From contig CALMUT010000227.1 of the NCBI GenBank assembly GCA_937872925.1, forward strand, positions 32,827 to 96,826: 64,000 nucleotides of DNA, given 5' to 3'. The stretch comes from an uncultured Myxococcales bacterium (GTDB lineage Bacteria > Myxococcota_A > Polyangia > Polyangiales > Polyangiaceae). Of the stretch, positions 23,723 through 33,432 are shown one piece after another. Below the pieces are notes generated by a model, which saw only the letters and a program-made list of their open reading frames with translations, was not told where the DNA came from and searched no databases. The number at the start of each line of letters is the position of its first letter. Position 1 is the first letter of the stretch. Position numbers and translations under genes: made by a program.

Positions 23723-26704
23723 GTGGCAGGGCGAAAGCACCGTTTGCGTCGAGGATTTGTTTGCGCCAACGCGGCTTTGTCCCTTGCGACCCGAAGAAGC
23801 CGCGGCCATCGTGCGACCGTGGACGCGGGCAGCCAGCTGGACGAGTTGTGCCGGGCGATTGATCCGGAGCGCGCCGCCGCGCTGCGGGGCGATTTGGGCA
23901 CGCAGCCTCTCTTGCACCTGCTGGGGACGGCGTTTCCAGCGCTCACGCCGGTGACCGCCTGGCAGCGCGAATCCTTGAGCGACCTGCTGGAGCAGGGTTT
24001 TCGCGCGAATCGCACGCGCGCGGACTACATGGCGCGGCTGCTCGCCCAGGTCGGCACCTTCTCGGACCTCGACGCCCTGCGCGAAAACTTGCGGCGTGCA
24101 GTCTGGGCGGAGCGTGCGCGCATCGCCTTGCGGGAACTGTTGCCGGCGCAACTGGGCGGGGCGCCGTTCTTCGATGCTGCCCGCGAGCTTTCCGAGCTGG
24201 CGGAGGTCAGCCTCGAAATCGCCCTCGCGGAGTCCGCCAATCACTTCGCGGGCCGCTTTGGTTACCCGCGCCGCGCGGACGGCAAGAACTCGAGCGTCGT
24301 AGCCATCGGCATGGGCAAGCTGGGAGGCTATGAACTCAACGCCGGATCGGACATCGACCTGTGCTTCGTCTACGACACGGACGATGGCGGCAGCGAGCTG
24401 TCGCTGCATGAGCATTGGTCCCGGGTAGTTCGGCGAGCCGTGCAGACACTGGAGGAGCCGACAGCCGACGGAATCGTCTGGCGTGTGGACCTGCGCCTTC
24501 GTCCCGAAGGTTCTCGGGGTCCGCTGGTGAACTCGCTGGCGGCTAGCGAGCGTTACTACGAGACGTGGGGCCGTTTGTGGGAGCGTTCCGCGTTCATTCG
24601 CTCCCGGGCAATCGCCGGGGATGCGGATTTGGGGGCGGAGTTCGAGCGCAGCATCATCACGCCCTTTGTGTATCGGCGTGCGGTGAACCCCAATGTGGCG
24701 ACCTCCCTTGCGGAGTTGCTTGCGCAGTCTCGAGTCGAACTCTCGCAGCATCCCGAGCGGGACCTCAAGCTGGGCGTCGGCGGGATCCGCGAAGCTGAGT
24801 TCTTCGTTCAAGCTTTGCAGCTAGTCTGGGGTGGACGCGAAGTCAGCGTGCGCGTCCAAGGAACGCTCCAGGCGCTGTCGCGGCTGCGAAGTCGCGGTCT
24901 TGTCAGCGACCGAGAAGTAGGCGACCTGTCCAGCGCCTACGAGCTCTTGCGACGCGCCGAGCACGTCGTGCAATGGGCCACCGGCGTCCAGACTCACGAT
25001 CTGCCCGAGCATGACGCGGATCGGGAGCGACTTGCCCGCTGCCTCGGATACGGGGACGCCGACGCGTTTGCCACGGAGTTGGCGGGGCGACAGGCGCGCG
25101 TGCACGAACTGTTTCAGTCCGTACTGCCCGAGGCGCCACGGCCGCCTGCCAAGCACCACGTATTTATCAGTCACCTGGGGGACGCCCCGGAGCGAGTGGA
25201 CGAAATCTCCGCGTCCCTGTTTGGCTCCAGTGAGGTCGGAGACCACCTGGTTGCCCTCGCGCAGCGCCCGGACGACTTGCTTGGCGAAGTTTCCCGCGAG
25301 CGCCATCCGGAGCTTGCGGACAACTTGGTGGACGCCATCGCCGAGTGCCCGGATCCCGCGCTGGCCGCGCGCACCCTGCGATCGTTCTTCGCGCGGTTTA
25401 CCGCGCCGCGCGCCTACGTTGGCGCGCTGGCATCGGATCCCATCGCCCTGCGACGCCTGGTCACCGTGCTTGGGTCCAGCGCGTTTGTCGGCGACGCGGT
25501 GGTGAGTCGACCAGACTTGGCGGACGAGCTGCTCTTCGGAGGTGGCGCGCCCCCAGATGCCTCTGCGGTCGTGACCCTCGAAGTCAGCGAGCTCAGTCGT
25601 ACCCTGGCCGCGGACGCGGATCCCTTTGAAGCGCGGGACCGACTGATCCATGGACTGCGTCGCGCGAAGCGTCGGGTGATGGTCGAGGTGGCGGTGGCCG
25701 ACCTCGCGGGAAGCCTCACCACGCGACAGGCGACCCGCACGCTCAGCCAGTTGGCGGATGAGAGTTTGTCCCAGGCCTTGCACTACGAGCTCGGCTCTGA
25801 AGCCGCGGGCCTTTCGGTCATTGCCGTGGGCAAGCTGGGCGGGTGTGAAATCGGCTACGGTTCGGATCTGGACGTGCTGTTCGTCTTCGAACCGAGCAAA
25901 GCCCCTGAAGGGCGCGACGCCCAGGAGTTCTTCGTGCGGGCGGCGCAGCGCATCATTCGGTTGATCTCTGAACCGCACCCCGCTGGACCGGGCTACGAAC
26001 TCGACACCCGTCTGCGACCATCGGGGTCCCACGGCATGCTGGTCACTTCCGAGCAGTCCTTTGCCCGCTATCACGGACTTGGCGAGCCCGGGGGGGCCAG
26101 GCCCGCCGTGCAAGCGTCGGGAGCGCCTTGGGAACGACAAGCTTTGATCCGCGCGCGCGCCTGCGCCGGAGACCGCGAGTTGGGGCGACGCATCGAGGCC
26201 CTTGCAGCCCGCGCCGCCTACGAAAGCGGCGCACCCGACGTAGTCGAAATGCACCGACTGCGCATGCGTATGCAGCGGGAGCTGGCCCAAGAACGCGTGG
26301 ATCGCTTTGACCTGAAGTTGGGCCGCGGCGGTCTCCTAGACGTCGAATTCGTGGCCCAGTGGCTGCAAATGCGTCACGGGCAGGACACCCGTGTGCGGAC
26401 GCCGGACACGCTGCTGGCCCTCGAAGCCCTCGCGTCTGCGGGATACCTGGAGCGTCGGCATTACGAAACCTTCCGCGAGGCATATGAGTTCCTTCGTCGA
26501 CTAGAGCAGCGCATGCATGTGCTGCGCGGAACGTCGGCAACCAGCTTCGAGGCGCGTGGCGTCGGTCTGCGGGAGCTGGCACGGCGTATGGGCTTTGAAG
26601 GCAACGCCACGAGCTTGCCTCGGGAAGAACTCCTGCAGCGCTACGCGGACGTGTCCAATTCCGTGCGGCAGTCCTATTTGGAGGTGCTCGGCGTTTCCGA
26701 GTGA
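23723..26704 (+). CDS. glnE: Bifunctional glutamine synthetase adenylyltransferase/deadenylase
   Basis: 993 residues from a GTG at 23723; the first 32 residues are Arg-rich and not conserved, and a GTG at 23819 is a plausible alternative. Adds and removes AMP on glutamine synthetase, under PII control. Two nucleotidyltransferase domains are seen, each with a GKLGG...GSDxD signature: GKLGGYELNAGSDID in the N-terminal half (removal) and GKLGGCEIGYGSDLD in the C-terminal half (addition), each followed by its own helical domain. No glnA or glnB is adjacent. The stop overlaps the next start, so it is the head of an operon with the two outer-membrane assembly genes. Confidence 0.95.
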   Translation: MAGRKHRLRRGFVCANAALSLATRRSRGHRATVDAGSQLDELCRAIDPERAAALRGDLGTQPLLHLLGTAFPALTPVTAWQRESLSDLLEQGFRANRTRADYMARLLAQVGTFSDLDALRENLRRAVWAERARIALRELLPAQLGGAPFFDAARELSELAEVSLEIALAESANHFAGRFGYPRRADGKNSSVVAIGMGKLGGYELNAGSDIDLCFVYDTDDGGSELSLHEHWSRVVRRAVQTLEEPTADGIVWRVDLRLRPEGSRGPLVNSLAASERYYETWGRLWERSAFIRSRAIAGDADLGAEFERSIITPFVYRRAVNPNVATSLAELLAQSRVELSQHPERDLKLGVGGIREAEFFVQALQLVWGGREVSVRVQGTLQALSRLRSRGLVSDREVGDLSSAYELLRRAEHVVQWATGVQTHDLPEHDADRERLARCLGYGDADAFATELAGRQARVHELFQSVLPEAPRPPAKHHVFISHLGDAPERVDEISASLFGSSEVGDHLVALAQRPDDLLGEVSRERHPELADNLVDAIAECPDPALAARTLRSFFARFTAPRAYVGALASDPIALRRLVTVLGSSAFVGDAVVSRPDLADELLFGGGAPPDASAVVTLEVSELSRTLAADADPFEARDRLIHGLRRAKRRVMVEVAVADLAGSLTTRQATRTLSQLADESLSQALHYELGSEAAGLSVIAVGKLGGCEIGYGSDLDVLFVFEPSKAPEGRDAQEFFVRAAQRIIRLISEPHPAGPGYELDTRLRPSGSHGMLVTSEQSFARYHGLGEPGGARPAVQASGAPWERQALIRARACAGDRELGRRIEALAARAAYESGAPDVVEMHRLRMRMQRELAQERVDRFDLKLGRGGLLDVEFVAQWLQMRHGQDTRVRTPDTLLALEALASAGYLERRHYETFREAYEFLRRLEQRMHVLRGTSATSFEARGVGLRELARRMGFEGNATSLPREELLQRYADVSNSVRQSYLEVLGVSE

Positions 26705-28752
26705 TGCCAATGAGGTCACGCCCGCATCAAGAACTCATCGCCCACCGAGGGACCCTGCTGTGGCGTCTGACCGCGGTGATCTGCGCGCTGCTGTTTGCCC
26801 TCGCGTGCCACCACGAGCGGCCCGAGCGTTTGCCGGGCGAGACTGACATTGACGTCAGTGCCGTGCACATCGAGTCCGCGGGGGGCGGAGCACTGGCGCT
26901 TCCGCACTCGGAGCTGTTCATGCTCCTTGGCCTGCGCCCCGGCAGCCTGCTGATCACCAAACGCACCTTCAACGAGTTTCGTCTGGCGGAAGATCGACGG
27001 CGGCTCGTCTCTTGGTGGCAAAGCTACGGCTACTTTGACGTGGAGGTGGCTGAGCCAAAGCTCGACTGGGCCAAAGACAAGAAGAGCGTGGCAGTGACTT
27101 GGAGGGTTGCCGAGGGCGCGCCCTACCACATCGGGTCGATCACGCTGAAGCATGTGCCGCAGGCGCATCAGGCTGAGCTGCGCCGACTGGTTCCGTTCAA
27201 AGTCGGAGACGGAGTCGACCTGGAGGAGTATCGCCTTGCACGCTTGACCCTGGCCGAGCATCTGCAACGGCAGGGCTACGGGCACGCCAAAGTCGTCAGC
27301 CGCACTTTCATCGACAAGAAGCAGAAGCTGCTGCACTGGTTCTACTATGCAGATCCCGGACCCCTCACCCGGATCGGCGCTGTCGTGGTTGAAGGTGCAC
27401 ACCGCTTGCCGGAGCGAAGCGCCATCGAGCGCGCCGGACTCTCCGAGGGCGAGCCCTATAGCTTGGCGTTGAAAGAAAAGGCTGAGCTCGACTTGGTGGA
27501 TTCGGGCAGCTACGCCTCGGCCGCCATCAAGCCCGACGCGGACGTCGATCGCGTGTTGCCCGGGGACAGGCCGGACACCGGCGGGGATCTGAACGACCAG
27601 CAAGTCGATGCGGCTGGCAACCTCGTGCCGCGCAAGCTGCCGGAAACCGTCAACATGCGCCTGGTCGTGGTGGAGGCGCCCCGGACACAGCTCAGACTGC
27701 GCGCTGGCGCCGAAGCGGATCCGTCCCGGGGTGACACCTATGTCGGTGCGCGTCTGTGGCTCCGGGACCTTTTGGGTCCCTATCACCACGTAGTGCTCGA
27801 TGGGCGTGTGGGATACGGCGTGAGCTGGAAGGACGAAGACGACGAATTGTCGGGTCCCTACGGCGAAGCCCTGGTGCGTTACATCAAGAGCGGACTGTTC
27901 GGACGCATCGGCGATTTTCGCCTCAGCGGCCGCTACCGCGACCTGCTCTACCCGGGCTTTCAGCTGCGGGAAGTGGCGACGGGGCCGGGGGTGCGCTCGA
28001 CGCTCGCGCCGGGGGTGTTCCTAGAGCTCGACACTCTGTTCCGCTATGAAGACACGCGAGCCTTCGGCGGATTTGCTCCTGCGGTGCAAGGGGACTTTGA
28101 TCTAACCACAGAAGCGAGCAAGTTGGCGGAGCTAGACGCGAGCTTCGTTTGGGACAAGCGCAACGATCCGATCGAGCCCAGCAGTGGCCACTTGGTTCAG
28201 CTCGCGGCCGCGTTTGCACCGGGCGGCGCATTGGGCACGGAGCGCTACCTGCGCCTCGACCCGGAACTGCGTGGCTTTGCCGCGTTGGGCGATAGTTGGT
28301 CACTCGGAGCGCGGGTGGGCGGCGCTTGGGTGCTTGCGGACGATGGCGCGGTCCCGACCAGTATTCGCGCTTTCGGCGGTGGCGCTTTCGGGCATCGCGG
28401 CTTCGGGCGCTTGCGGCTCTCTCCGGAAGCTACTTGCGCTGCCGGAGCGACGTGCACGACCGAGCTCGTGGGGGGCAAGAGCCTGCTTGAGTCGACCCTC
28501 GAGCTGCGCTTCCTGCCGTTTCGCAAGCCCTTCGGGCTTGCGGTCTTCGGCGACGTCGGCGGCGCTGGCAAAGATGCAAACCCGCTTGAAGACGGCGTGG
28601 CCGCGGCCGTCGGTTTCGGGCCACGCCTACGACTCTGGTACCTGCCCATCAGTTTGGATTTCTCGGTTCGACTGCTCAATCGTGGACAAACTGAGGCTTT
28701 CGACGAACTCGACACGTACTTGGTATTCTTGCGTATCGGAGAGGCATTTTGA
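26701..28752 (+). CDS. tamA: BamA/TamA-family outer membrane assembly protein
   Basis: 683 residues. The frame opens with GTG then ATG (26701 or 26704), overlapping the glnE stop. The signal peptide ends in FALAC, a possible lipobox, unusual for this family. Two or three POTRA-like modules follow (residues about 50-280), then a 16-strand-type barrel with surface-antigen features (FDLTTEASKLAELDASFVWD; RAFGGGAFGHRGFG) ending in Phe. The next gene encodes a TamB-like protein, so this is TamA rather than BamA. It moves substrates or lipids into the outer membrane with TamB. An insert of about 25 residues (DRPDTGGDLNDQQVDAAG) precedes the barrel. Confidence 0.85.
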   Translation: MMPMRSRPHQELIAHRGTLLWRLTAVICALLFALACHHERPERLPGETDIDVSAVHIESAGGGALALPHSELFMLLGLRPGSLLITKRTFNEFRLAEDRRRLVSWWQSYGYFDVEVAEPKLDWAKDKKSVAVTWRVAEGAPYHIGSITLKHVPQAHQAELRRLVPFKVGDGVDLEEYRLARLTLAEHLQRQGYGHAKVVSRTFIDKKQKLLHWFYYADPGPLTRIGAVVVEGAHRLPERSAIERAGLSEGEPYSLALKEKAELDLVDSGSYASAAIKPDADVDRVLPGDRPDTGGDLNDQQVDAAGNLVPRKLPETVNMRLVVVEAPRTQLRLRAGAEADPSRGDTYVGARLWLRDLLGPYHHVVLDGRVGYGVSWKDEDDELSGPYGEALVRYIKSGLFGRIGDFRLSGRYRDLLYPGFQLREVATGPGVRSTLAPGVFLELDTLFRYEDTRAFGGFAPAVQGDFDLTTEASKLAELDASFVWDKRNDPIEPSSGHLVQLAAAFAPGGALGTERYLRLDPELRGFAALGDSWSLGARVGGAWVLADDGAVPTSIRAFGGGAFGHRGFGRLRLSPEATCAAGATCTTELVGGKSLLESTLELRFLPFRKPFGLAVFGDVGGAGKDANPLEDGVAAAVGFGPRLRLWYLPISLDFSVRLLNRGQTEAFDELDTYLVFLRIGEAF

Positions 28753-31700
28753 AAACCGACGACGGCGACTCGGTTCGGGAGGTATCCCGCGCTCGCCGTG
28801 TGGTGCGTTTCGCACTGCGGGGCGGGGTTGCGCTCGTCGCCGTGATCTTGGCGCTTCTCGGGCTGCTCCACACGGGGCCCGGGCAAAACCTCATTCGCAC
28901 GCGGGTCGTGTCGGCGCTGAACGCGAAGATGCATGGCAGCGCGTCCCTGGACGAGCTGCAGGTGTCCCTGTTCTCTGGCGTGCGCCTGTCTGGGCTCACG
29001 TTGAGAGACGCCGCGGGGACCGAGGTCGTTCGAGTTGAAACACTATCCACAAAGCTGACGCTCTCCAAGTTGCTCAGTGGCGAGATCGCCGTGGAGCACC
29101 TGAGACTGCATGGCGTCCGACTTGCCCTCACCGAAGTTGAAGCTGGGGGAACCAATCTTGGTACGTTGTTCAAGAAGACGCCGCCCAAGCCGAAGACCAC
29201 GTCTAGCAAGAAGAAGTCTCGGCGGATTTCGGTTGGGCAGATCGACGTTGCTGACGTGGGGCTCACTCTGGAAAAGCTCGACGGCTCCTCCCTCAACGTC
29301 AGCGGAGTCTCCCTTGCCGGTCACGCCACGGCAGTGCCAGACGACAAGACTGTCGCCCTGACCCTGGAGAAGATCGCCTTCGGTCTTGAACGAAAGAATC
29401 AAGGCACGACGCTCTCGGTGGCGGACTTTCAGTCGGCGCTACAGATCGATATCGTACAGGGGTCGGGCACTGTCAGCGTGAAACGCACGGCTGCGAAGCT
29501 TGCCCTGACGCGAAAGGACAAGCCGGCGTTTTCGACGCCAGTGGCCTTCAACGGCGTCGATCTGGAGGTAGCCCCGGGCAGTCTTTCGGCGACTTTGGAA
29601 AAGCTTGGGGCAGGCCTGGCGCTGCTCGACTCGCTGAAGCTCAGCGGTAGCGCCGAGTCCGGTGCCCTGACCGGCGATCAGAGCGCGGTCGTCGCCGGTC
29701 TGAGCTTGCGGAAAGACAAGCTCAACGTGCTGCTGGGCAAGGAGTTGCTTGCCTCGGACCTTTCTCTCCAGGCCAAGGTGGGCGGGCCGCCTGCGGCGCT
29801 TTCCGTGGCCGTTGACGTGCAGTCTGCCGGTGGCACGCTGAAGCTATCCGGTAGCGTGGACGTGTCGAAAATCGAGCGGCCGAGCTACGATCTCACGCTC
29901 GAAGGCGACGAAATCGAAAGCGTCAAACTCGTCCACTCGAGCGCGCCTCCCATCACCGTGAAGAAGCTGTCGCTTCAGATCAAGGGCAGCGAGATCAAAA
30001 AAGAGCGCATCGACGCCGACGTCGAGCTGAGCGTCGAACGCTTGACGGTCAAAGGCATCATCATCGACGGCATCAAGCTGCGCGGTCGCTACGAGCGCGG
30101 CACCGTGAAGATCACGTCCCTGTCTATCGACGGCTTGGGGCAGAAATTACGCGCTGATGGCAGCTTCGTCATCGCCACCCGGGAGCTTTTGCTGAACCTG
30201 CGGCCTTCTGGAGACGTGGGCAGGGCGCTTGCGGCGCTCTCCGCGGCGGGGATCCAAATCAAGACCAAGATCCCACCCGGCAAGATCGTGCTCCTGGAGG
30301 ACGAGACGCATCTTCTGGTGTCAGGCAATCTGAATGAAAAGCTCGACGCCGAGGTGAAACAGGCCACGGTGCGCGCCTTCGGTGGCAGCATCCACGTCCG
30401 CGGCGCAGCCAACTTGAACAAGGGCGCGCCCGATGCCGAGGGCAAGCAGAAGTTTGCGTTGGCTGGGTTTTCCGGCGATGTGCGCTTGAACAATGTCGGC
30501 CTGGCGTCTTTGGCGCGCCTGCGGGGTAAGAACCTCCAGGGTTATGACGGTCGGATCAACGGCCGAGTCCAAGTCAGTGGCACCAAAGAAAGCCCGAAAG
30601 CAAAGCTGTCCCTCAGCGTGACGTCCAGACCCGACCGGGCCGGCACGCGCCGTGCTGCGCTGGTCACTCGCGTCGACGGAAAGATCGGTGCAAGGGGAGC
30701 GGAGGTGTCCGTCAAGGCGGTTCGTCGCGACGGGAGTGGCGCTGAGAGCGACGTGCTTTCCCTCGACGCCAATTTGCCCCTCGATGTGGCGCGCCGGCGC
30801 TTGCGGCAGCACGGCGCGCTCCGCGTCACACTGGACCTGCCACGACGCAACCTGTCGAGTCTACGCGACGTGCTGCCCGATTCGGTTGCGCTCAAGCTGA
30901 TGAAGTACCCCGACGCAAATGTCGAAGCGCACGCCAAATTCGACGGCACGGCGGCGAAGCCGAGGGGCAGTTTCGCGTTGGATCTCGATACAGAGCTGCC
31001 CTTGCTCGCCGACGCCGGTGGACACCAGCGTCTGGCGCTCCACGGCAGCGTGACACCCACGCCGACGGGCTCCAAGGTCAAGGCCGAGCTTGGCGCGTGG
31101 CTCGACCATCGCAAAGCAAAGCTCGTGGACGGCGACATCGGGGCGGACCTGACTCGCTCCGCAAGCGGCACGGACGTGGCGTGGACGGCGGGTATTTCCG
31201 TAAAGCCGCCGGCGCTTCAGTCGCTACCAGCGCCGATCCGGCGACCGGGGCTGTCGGGCAACTTGAACCTGCGCGCGGACTTGAGTGGCACGCGCCGCGA
31301 TCTCCAGGGACGATTGGTGCTCTCGGCGGATGGCGTTCACAAGGGTGAGCTCGGCCCGCTCGATCTGAAGACCCAGCTGGACGTCGGCGCCGCAGAAACG
31401 AAGTTCGACCTGAAGCTACGCGCGGCAGGACTCGACGCCGTCGCGCTGCACGGGACCGTGGGAGTCGCCGGCAAGAACCTGATCCAGACGCTGCGGGAGA
31501 AGAAACTCGGAGATCCTGCCCTTGACGCAGAGCTCACCGTGGTGCGACAGCGAGTCGCGAAGTATGCGTCACTACGGAAGAAGCTGATCCTAGTCCCGGG
31601 TGAGATCTCCGGTCGCATGGCGCTCACGGGCACGGTGAAAGAGCCACTCGTCAACGGCGCTGTGTCTTTGGACGAGTTTGTCACCCTGAATGGCAGCCCG

Positions 31701-33386
31701 GGCCGCGTCGATTTGCGGCTGAACGCCCAGGCTGACGCACTGCGGCTGCGCCTCGGAGTGGGCGCGCCCCGGGGAGGCGATAACCCCGTCCAGCTACGCA
31801 TCGAAGCGCCGCGGCCAGAGCTGATCGCGCTGCTACAGACTCCCGAAGATGAACAACGTCAGCTCGCGATCCAGGCCAGCGCGCGTGCCAGCGCGGTCCC
31901 CCTTGCGAGCCTGATCCCGAGCAGCGCGCTCGACGGAAAAGCCTTAAAGCTCACGGGAGATTTGCATTGGAATATGGATGCCGAGCTGCAGCTTGCTGCC
32001 AAAGGCAAGCTGCGGCGCCTGGCGCAAGGCATCCTGCGCGGAGATCTGCGTATCAAGAAGGGGAGCGCGTCGATCCCAAACTCGAAGCGCCGCTACCACA
32101 AGGTTGAGCTGGCCATTGTTAGCAGCGCCGACGCACTGCGCATCGAGCGTCTGTCCCTCGAGGAGCGGGACATCGAGAAGGCGAAACGCTCCCTTGACGT
32201 CAGCGGCAGAGTGGCCTGGAAGGACTTGCGACCGCGCGGCATTGAACTCTCGCTCAACGCCAAGGACTGGCTGCTCTTTGGCAGCAGCACCTTGGGCAAA
32301 CCTGACGCGCCCCGAGCGGCACTCACCAGTCGGATCGAAGTCCGCGGTGATCTAAGCGGGGCCCGACGCAAGGTTGCGGTGACCGTGCGGAAGCTCGATC
32401 TGAAGATGCCGGATCGCTACGACCGAGCGCACTGGCCCGAAGACACCCATCTCGGCGACATGCTGGTTCTCGGTGAAGCGGGGGTGAGCCTCGGCAAGCT
32501 GCCAGTCCCCGAAGCCGTCAAGACGGGCGCGGTCCATCAGCCGCCGCCGCCCAAGCCGCCGCCCGCCGACAGCATTGCCGGCGGTACCGACATGGTTCTG
32601 TCCATTCCGAATACCGCGAAGATCCAGAAGCCACCCTTTGAGCTGCACGCGCACGGCAAGTTGGTCGTCAAGCTTCGGCCCGGCCTTGCCGCACCGGAGA
32701 TCCGCGGGGAGTTGCCCCTGACGGGCGGTGCCATGAGCTTGGGGGGCAAGCTCCATCCCATCGCCAAGGGCAAGAAGAGTCGCATCGTCTTTGACGACCG
32801 CAGTCCGCGTGGTCGCATGGAGACGCATCTACTGCGCCAAGCGGAAGTTGCCGCCATGCGCGACATTTCCAAGGCCAGTGCCGGGGGCGACACCGTGCGC
32901 CTCTATCTAGAAGGACCTATTGGCAAGCCTGTGAGCAAGGTCAACGGCGCTGGCAATGCCGACCTGTGGGACATGCTGCCGGTGTACAACGCCGGGCGCG
33001 TAAAGTGGACGAGTCAACCGGATCTGCCCGCGAGCGTCGCGGCCCAGATCCCCCGGCAATACGACGTGATCCTGCTCAGCTACATGGCGGTGAACCTGCC
33101 GCACAACCTGTTCCTAGACCGCATCAATGCCTGGTCCGACCCAGAGGACGTGCGTCGGGGGTATGGGCAAGTCCGCAACCTGGAAGCGGAGCGAAACAGC
33201 AAGAGTGGCAAGACGCGTATTGTGACGACTGCGCGTCCGCCGAGCGCTGGACGCAGCGACGCGGAGCTGGAAGTCGACTGGATGTGGGCGAACGGCGCGC
33301 GCACCAAAGCCGGTATTGGCCTTGCCGCCGGCAATCGCCTCGGGGGTGGCCCCGCTGTATTCTTCGATTGGTCTAGTGAAGACTGA
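28749..33386 (+). CDS. tamB: TamB/DUF490 AsmA-like translocation and assembly protein
   Basis: 1545 residues, TTG start in a TTGA overlap with tamA and with GAGAGG upstream. One N-terminal membrane helix (about 20-42) anchors it in the inner membrane; the rest is a very long series of beta repeats forming the periplasm-spanning groove, with an AsmA-like start (RTRVVSALNAKMHGSASL) and a C-terminal DUF490 region ending in GGGPAVFFDWSSED. Longer than E. coli TamB (about 1260). With TamA it should support outer-membrane protein insertion or phospholipid transport. A Lys-rich insert (about 138-160) and a Pro-rich loop near residue 1265 are unusual but not obviously disruptive. Confidence 0.9.
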   Translation: MKTDDGDSVREVSRARRVVRFALRGGVALVAVILALLGLLHTGPGQNLIRTRVVSALNAKMHGSASLDELQVSLFSGVRLSGLTLRDAAGTEVVRVETLSTKLTLSKLLSGEIAVEHLRLHGVRLALTEVEAGGTNLGTLFKKTPPKPKTTSSKKKSRRISVGQIDVADVGLTLEKLDGSSLNVSGVSLAGHATAVPDDKTVALTLEKIAFGLERKNQGTTLSVADFQSALQIDIVQGSGTVSVKRTAAKLALTRKDKPAFSTPVAFNGVDLEVAPGSLSATLEKLGAGLALLDSLKLSGSAESGALTGDQSAVVAGLSLRKDKLNVLLGKELLASDLSLQAKVGGPPAALSVAVDVQSAGGTLKLSGSVDVSKIERPSYDLTLEGDEIESVKLVHSSAPPITVKKLSLQIKGSEIKKERIDADVELSVERLTVKGIIIDGIKLRGRYERGTVKITSLSIDGLGQKLRADGSFVIATRELLLNLRPSGDVGRALAALSAAGIQIKTKIPPGKIVLLEDETHLLVSGNLNEKLDAEVKQATVRAFGGSIHVRGAANLNKGAPDAEGKQKFALAGFSGDVRLNNVGLASLARLRGKNLQGYDGRINGRVQVSGTKESPKAKLSLSVTSRPDRAGTRRAALVTRVDGKIGARGAEVSVKAVRRDGSGAESDVLSLDANLPLDVARRRLRQHGALRVTLDLPRRNLSSLRDVLPDSVALKLMKYPDANVEAHAKFDGTAAKPRGSFALDLDTELPLLADAGGHQRLALHGSVTPTPTGSKVKAELGAWLDHRKAKLVDGDIGADLTRSASGTDVAWTAGISVKPPALQSLPAPIRRPGLSGNLNLRADLSGTRRDLQGRLVLSADGVHKGELGPLDLKTQLDVGAAETKFDLKLRAAGLDAVALHGTVGVAGKNLIQTLREKKLGDPALDAELTVVRQRVAKYASLRKKLILVPGEISGRMALTGTVKEPLVNGAVSLDEFVTLNGSPGRVDLRLNAQADALRLRLGVGAPRGGDNPVQLRIEAPRPELIALLQTPEDEQRQLAIQASARASAVPLASLIPSSALDGKALKLTGDLHWNMDAELQLAAKGKLRRLAQGILRGDLRIKKGSASIPNSKRRYHKVELAIVSSADALRIERLSLEERDIEKAKRSLDVSGRVAWKDLRPRGIELSLNAKDWLLFGSSTLGKPDAPRAALTSRIEVRGDLSGARRKVAVTVRKLDLKMPDRYDRAHWPEDTHLGDMLVLGEAGVSLGKLPVPEAVKTGAVHQPPPPKPPPADSIAGGTDMVLSIPNTAKIQKPPFELHAHGKLVVKLRPGLAAPEIRGELPLTGGAMSLGGKLHPIAKGKKSRIVFDDRSPRGRMETHLLRQAEVAAMRDISKASAGGDTVRLYLEGPIGKPVSKVNGAGNADLWDMLPVYNAGRVKWTSQPDLPASVAAQIPRQYDVILLSYMAVNLPHNLFLDRINAWSDPEDVRRGYGQVRNLEAERNSKSGKTRIVTTARPPSAGRSDAELEVDWMWANGARTKAGIGLAAGNRLGGGPAVFFDWSSED

Positions 33387-33432
33387 TCGTGCCCGGGGCC
33401 GCCTGGCTTGGAGGCTCGAGCGCCCTGAAGAC

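Noticed and set aside
24811..26290. Long minus-strand frames across glnE
   Set aside because: Antisense shadows of a well-conserved gene; no independent motifs or start signals.
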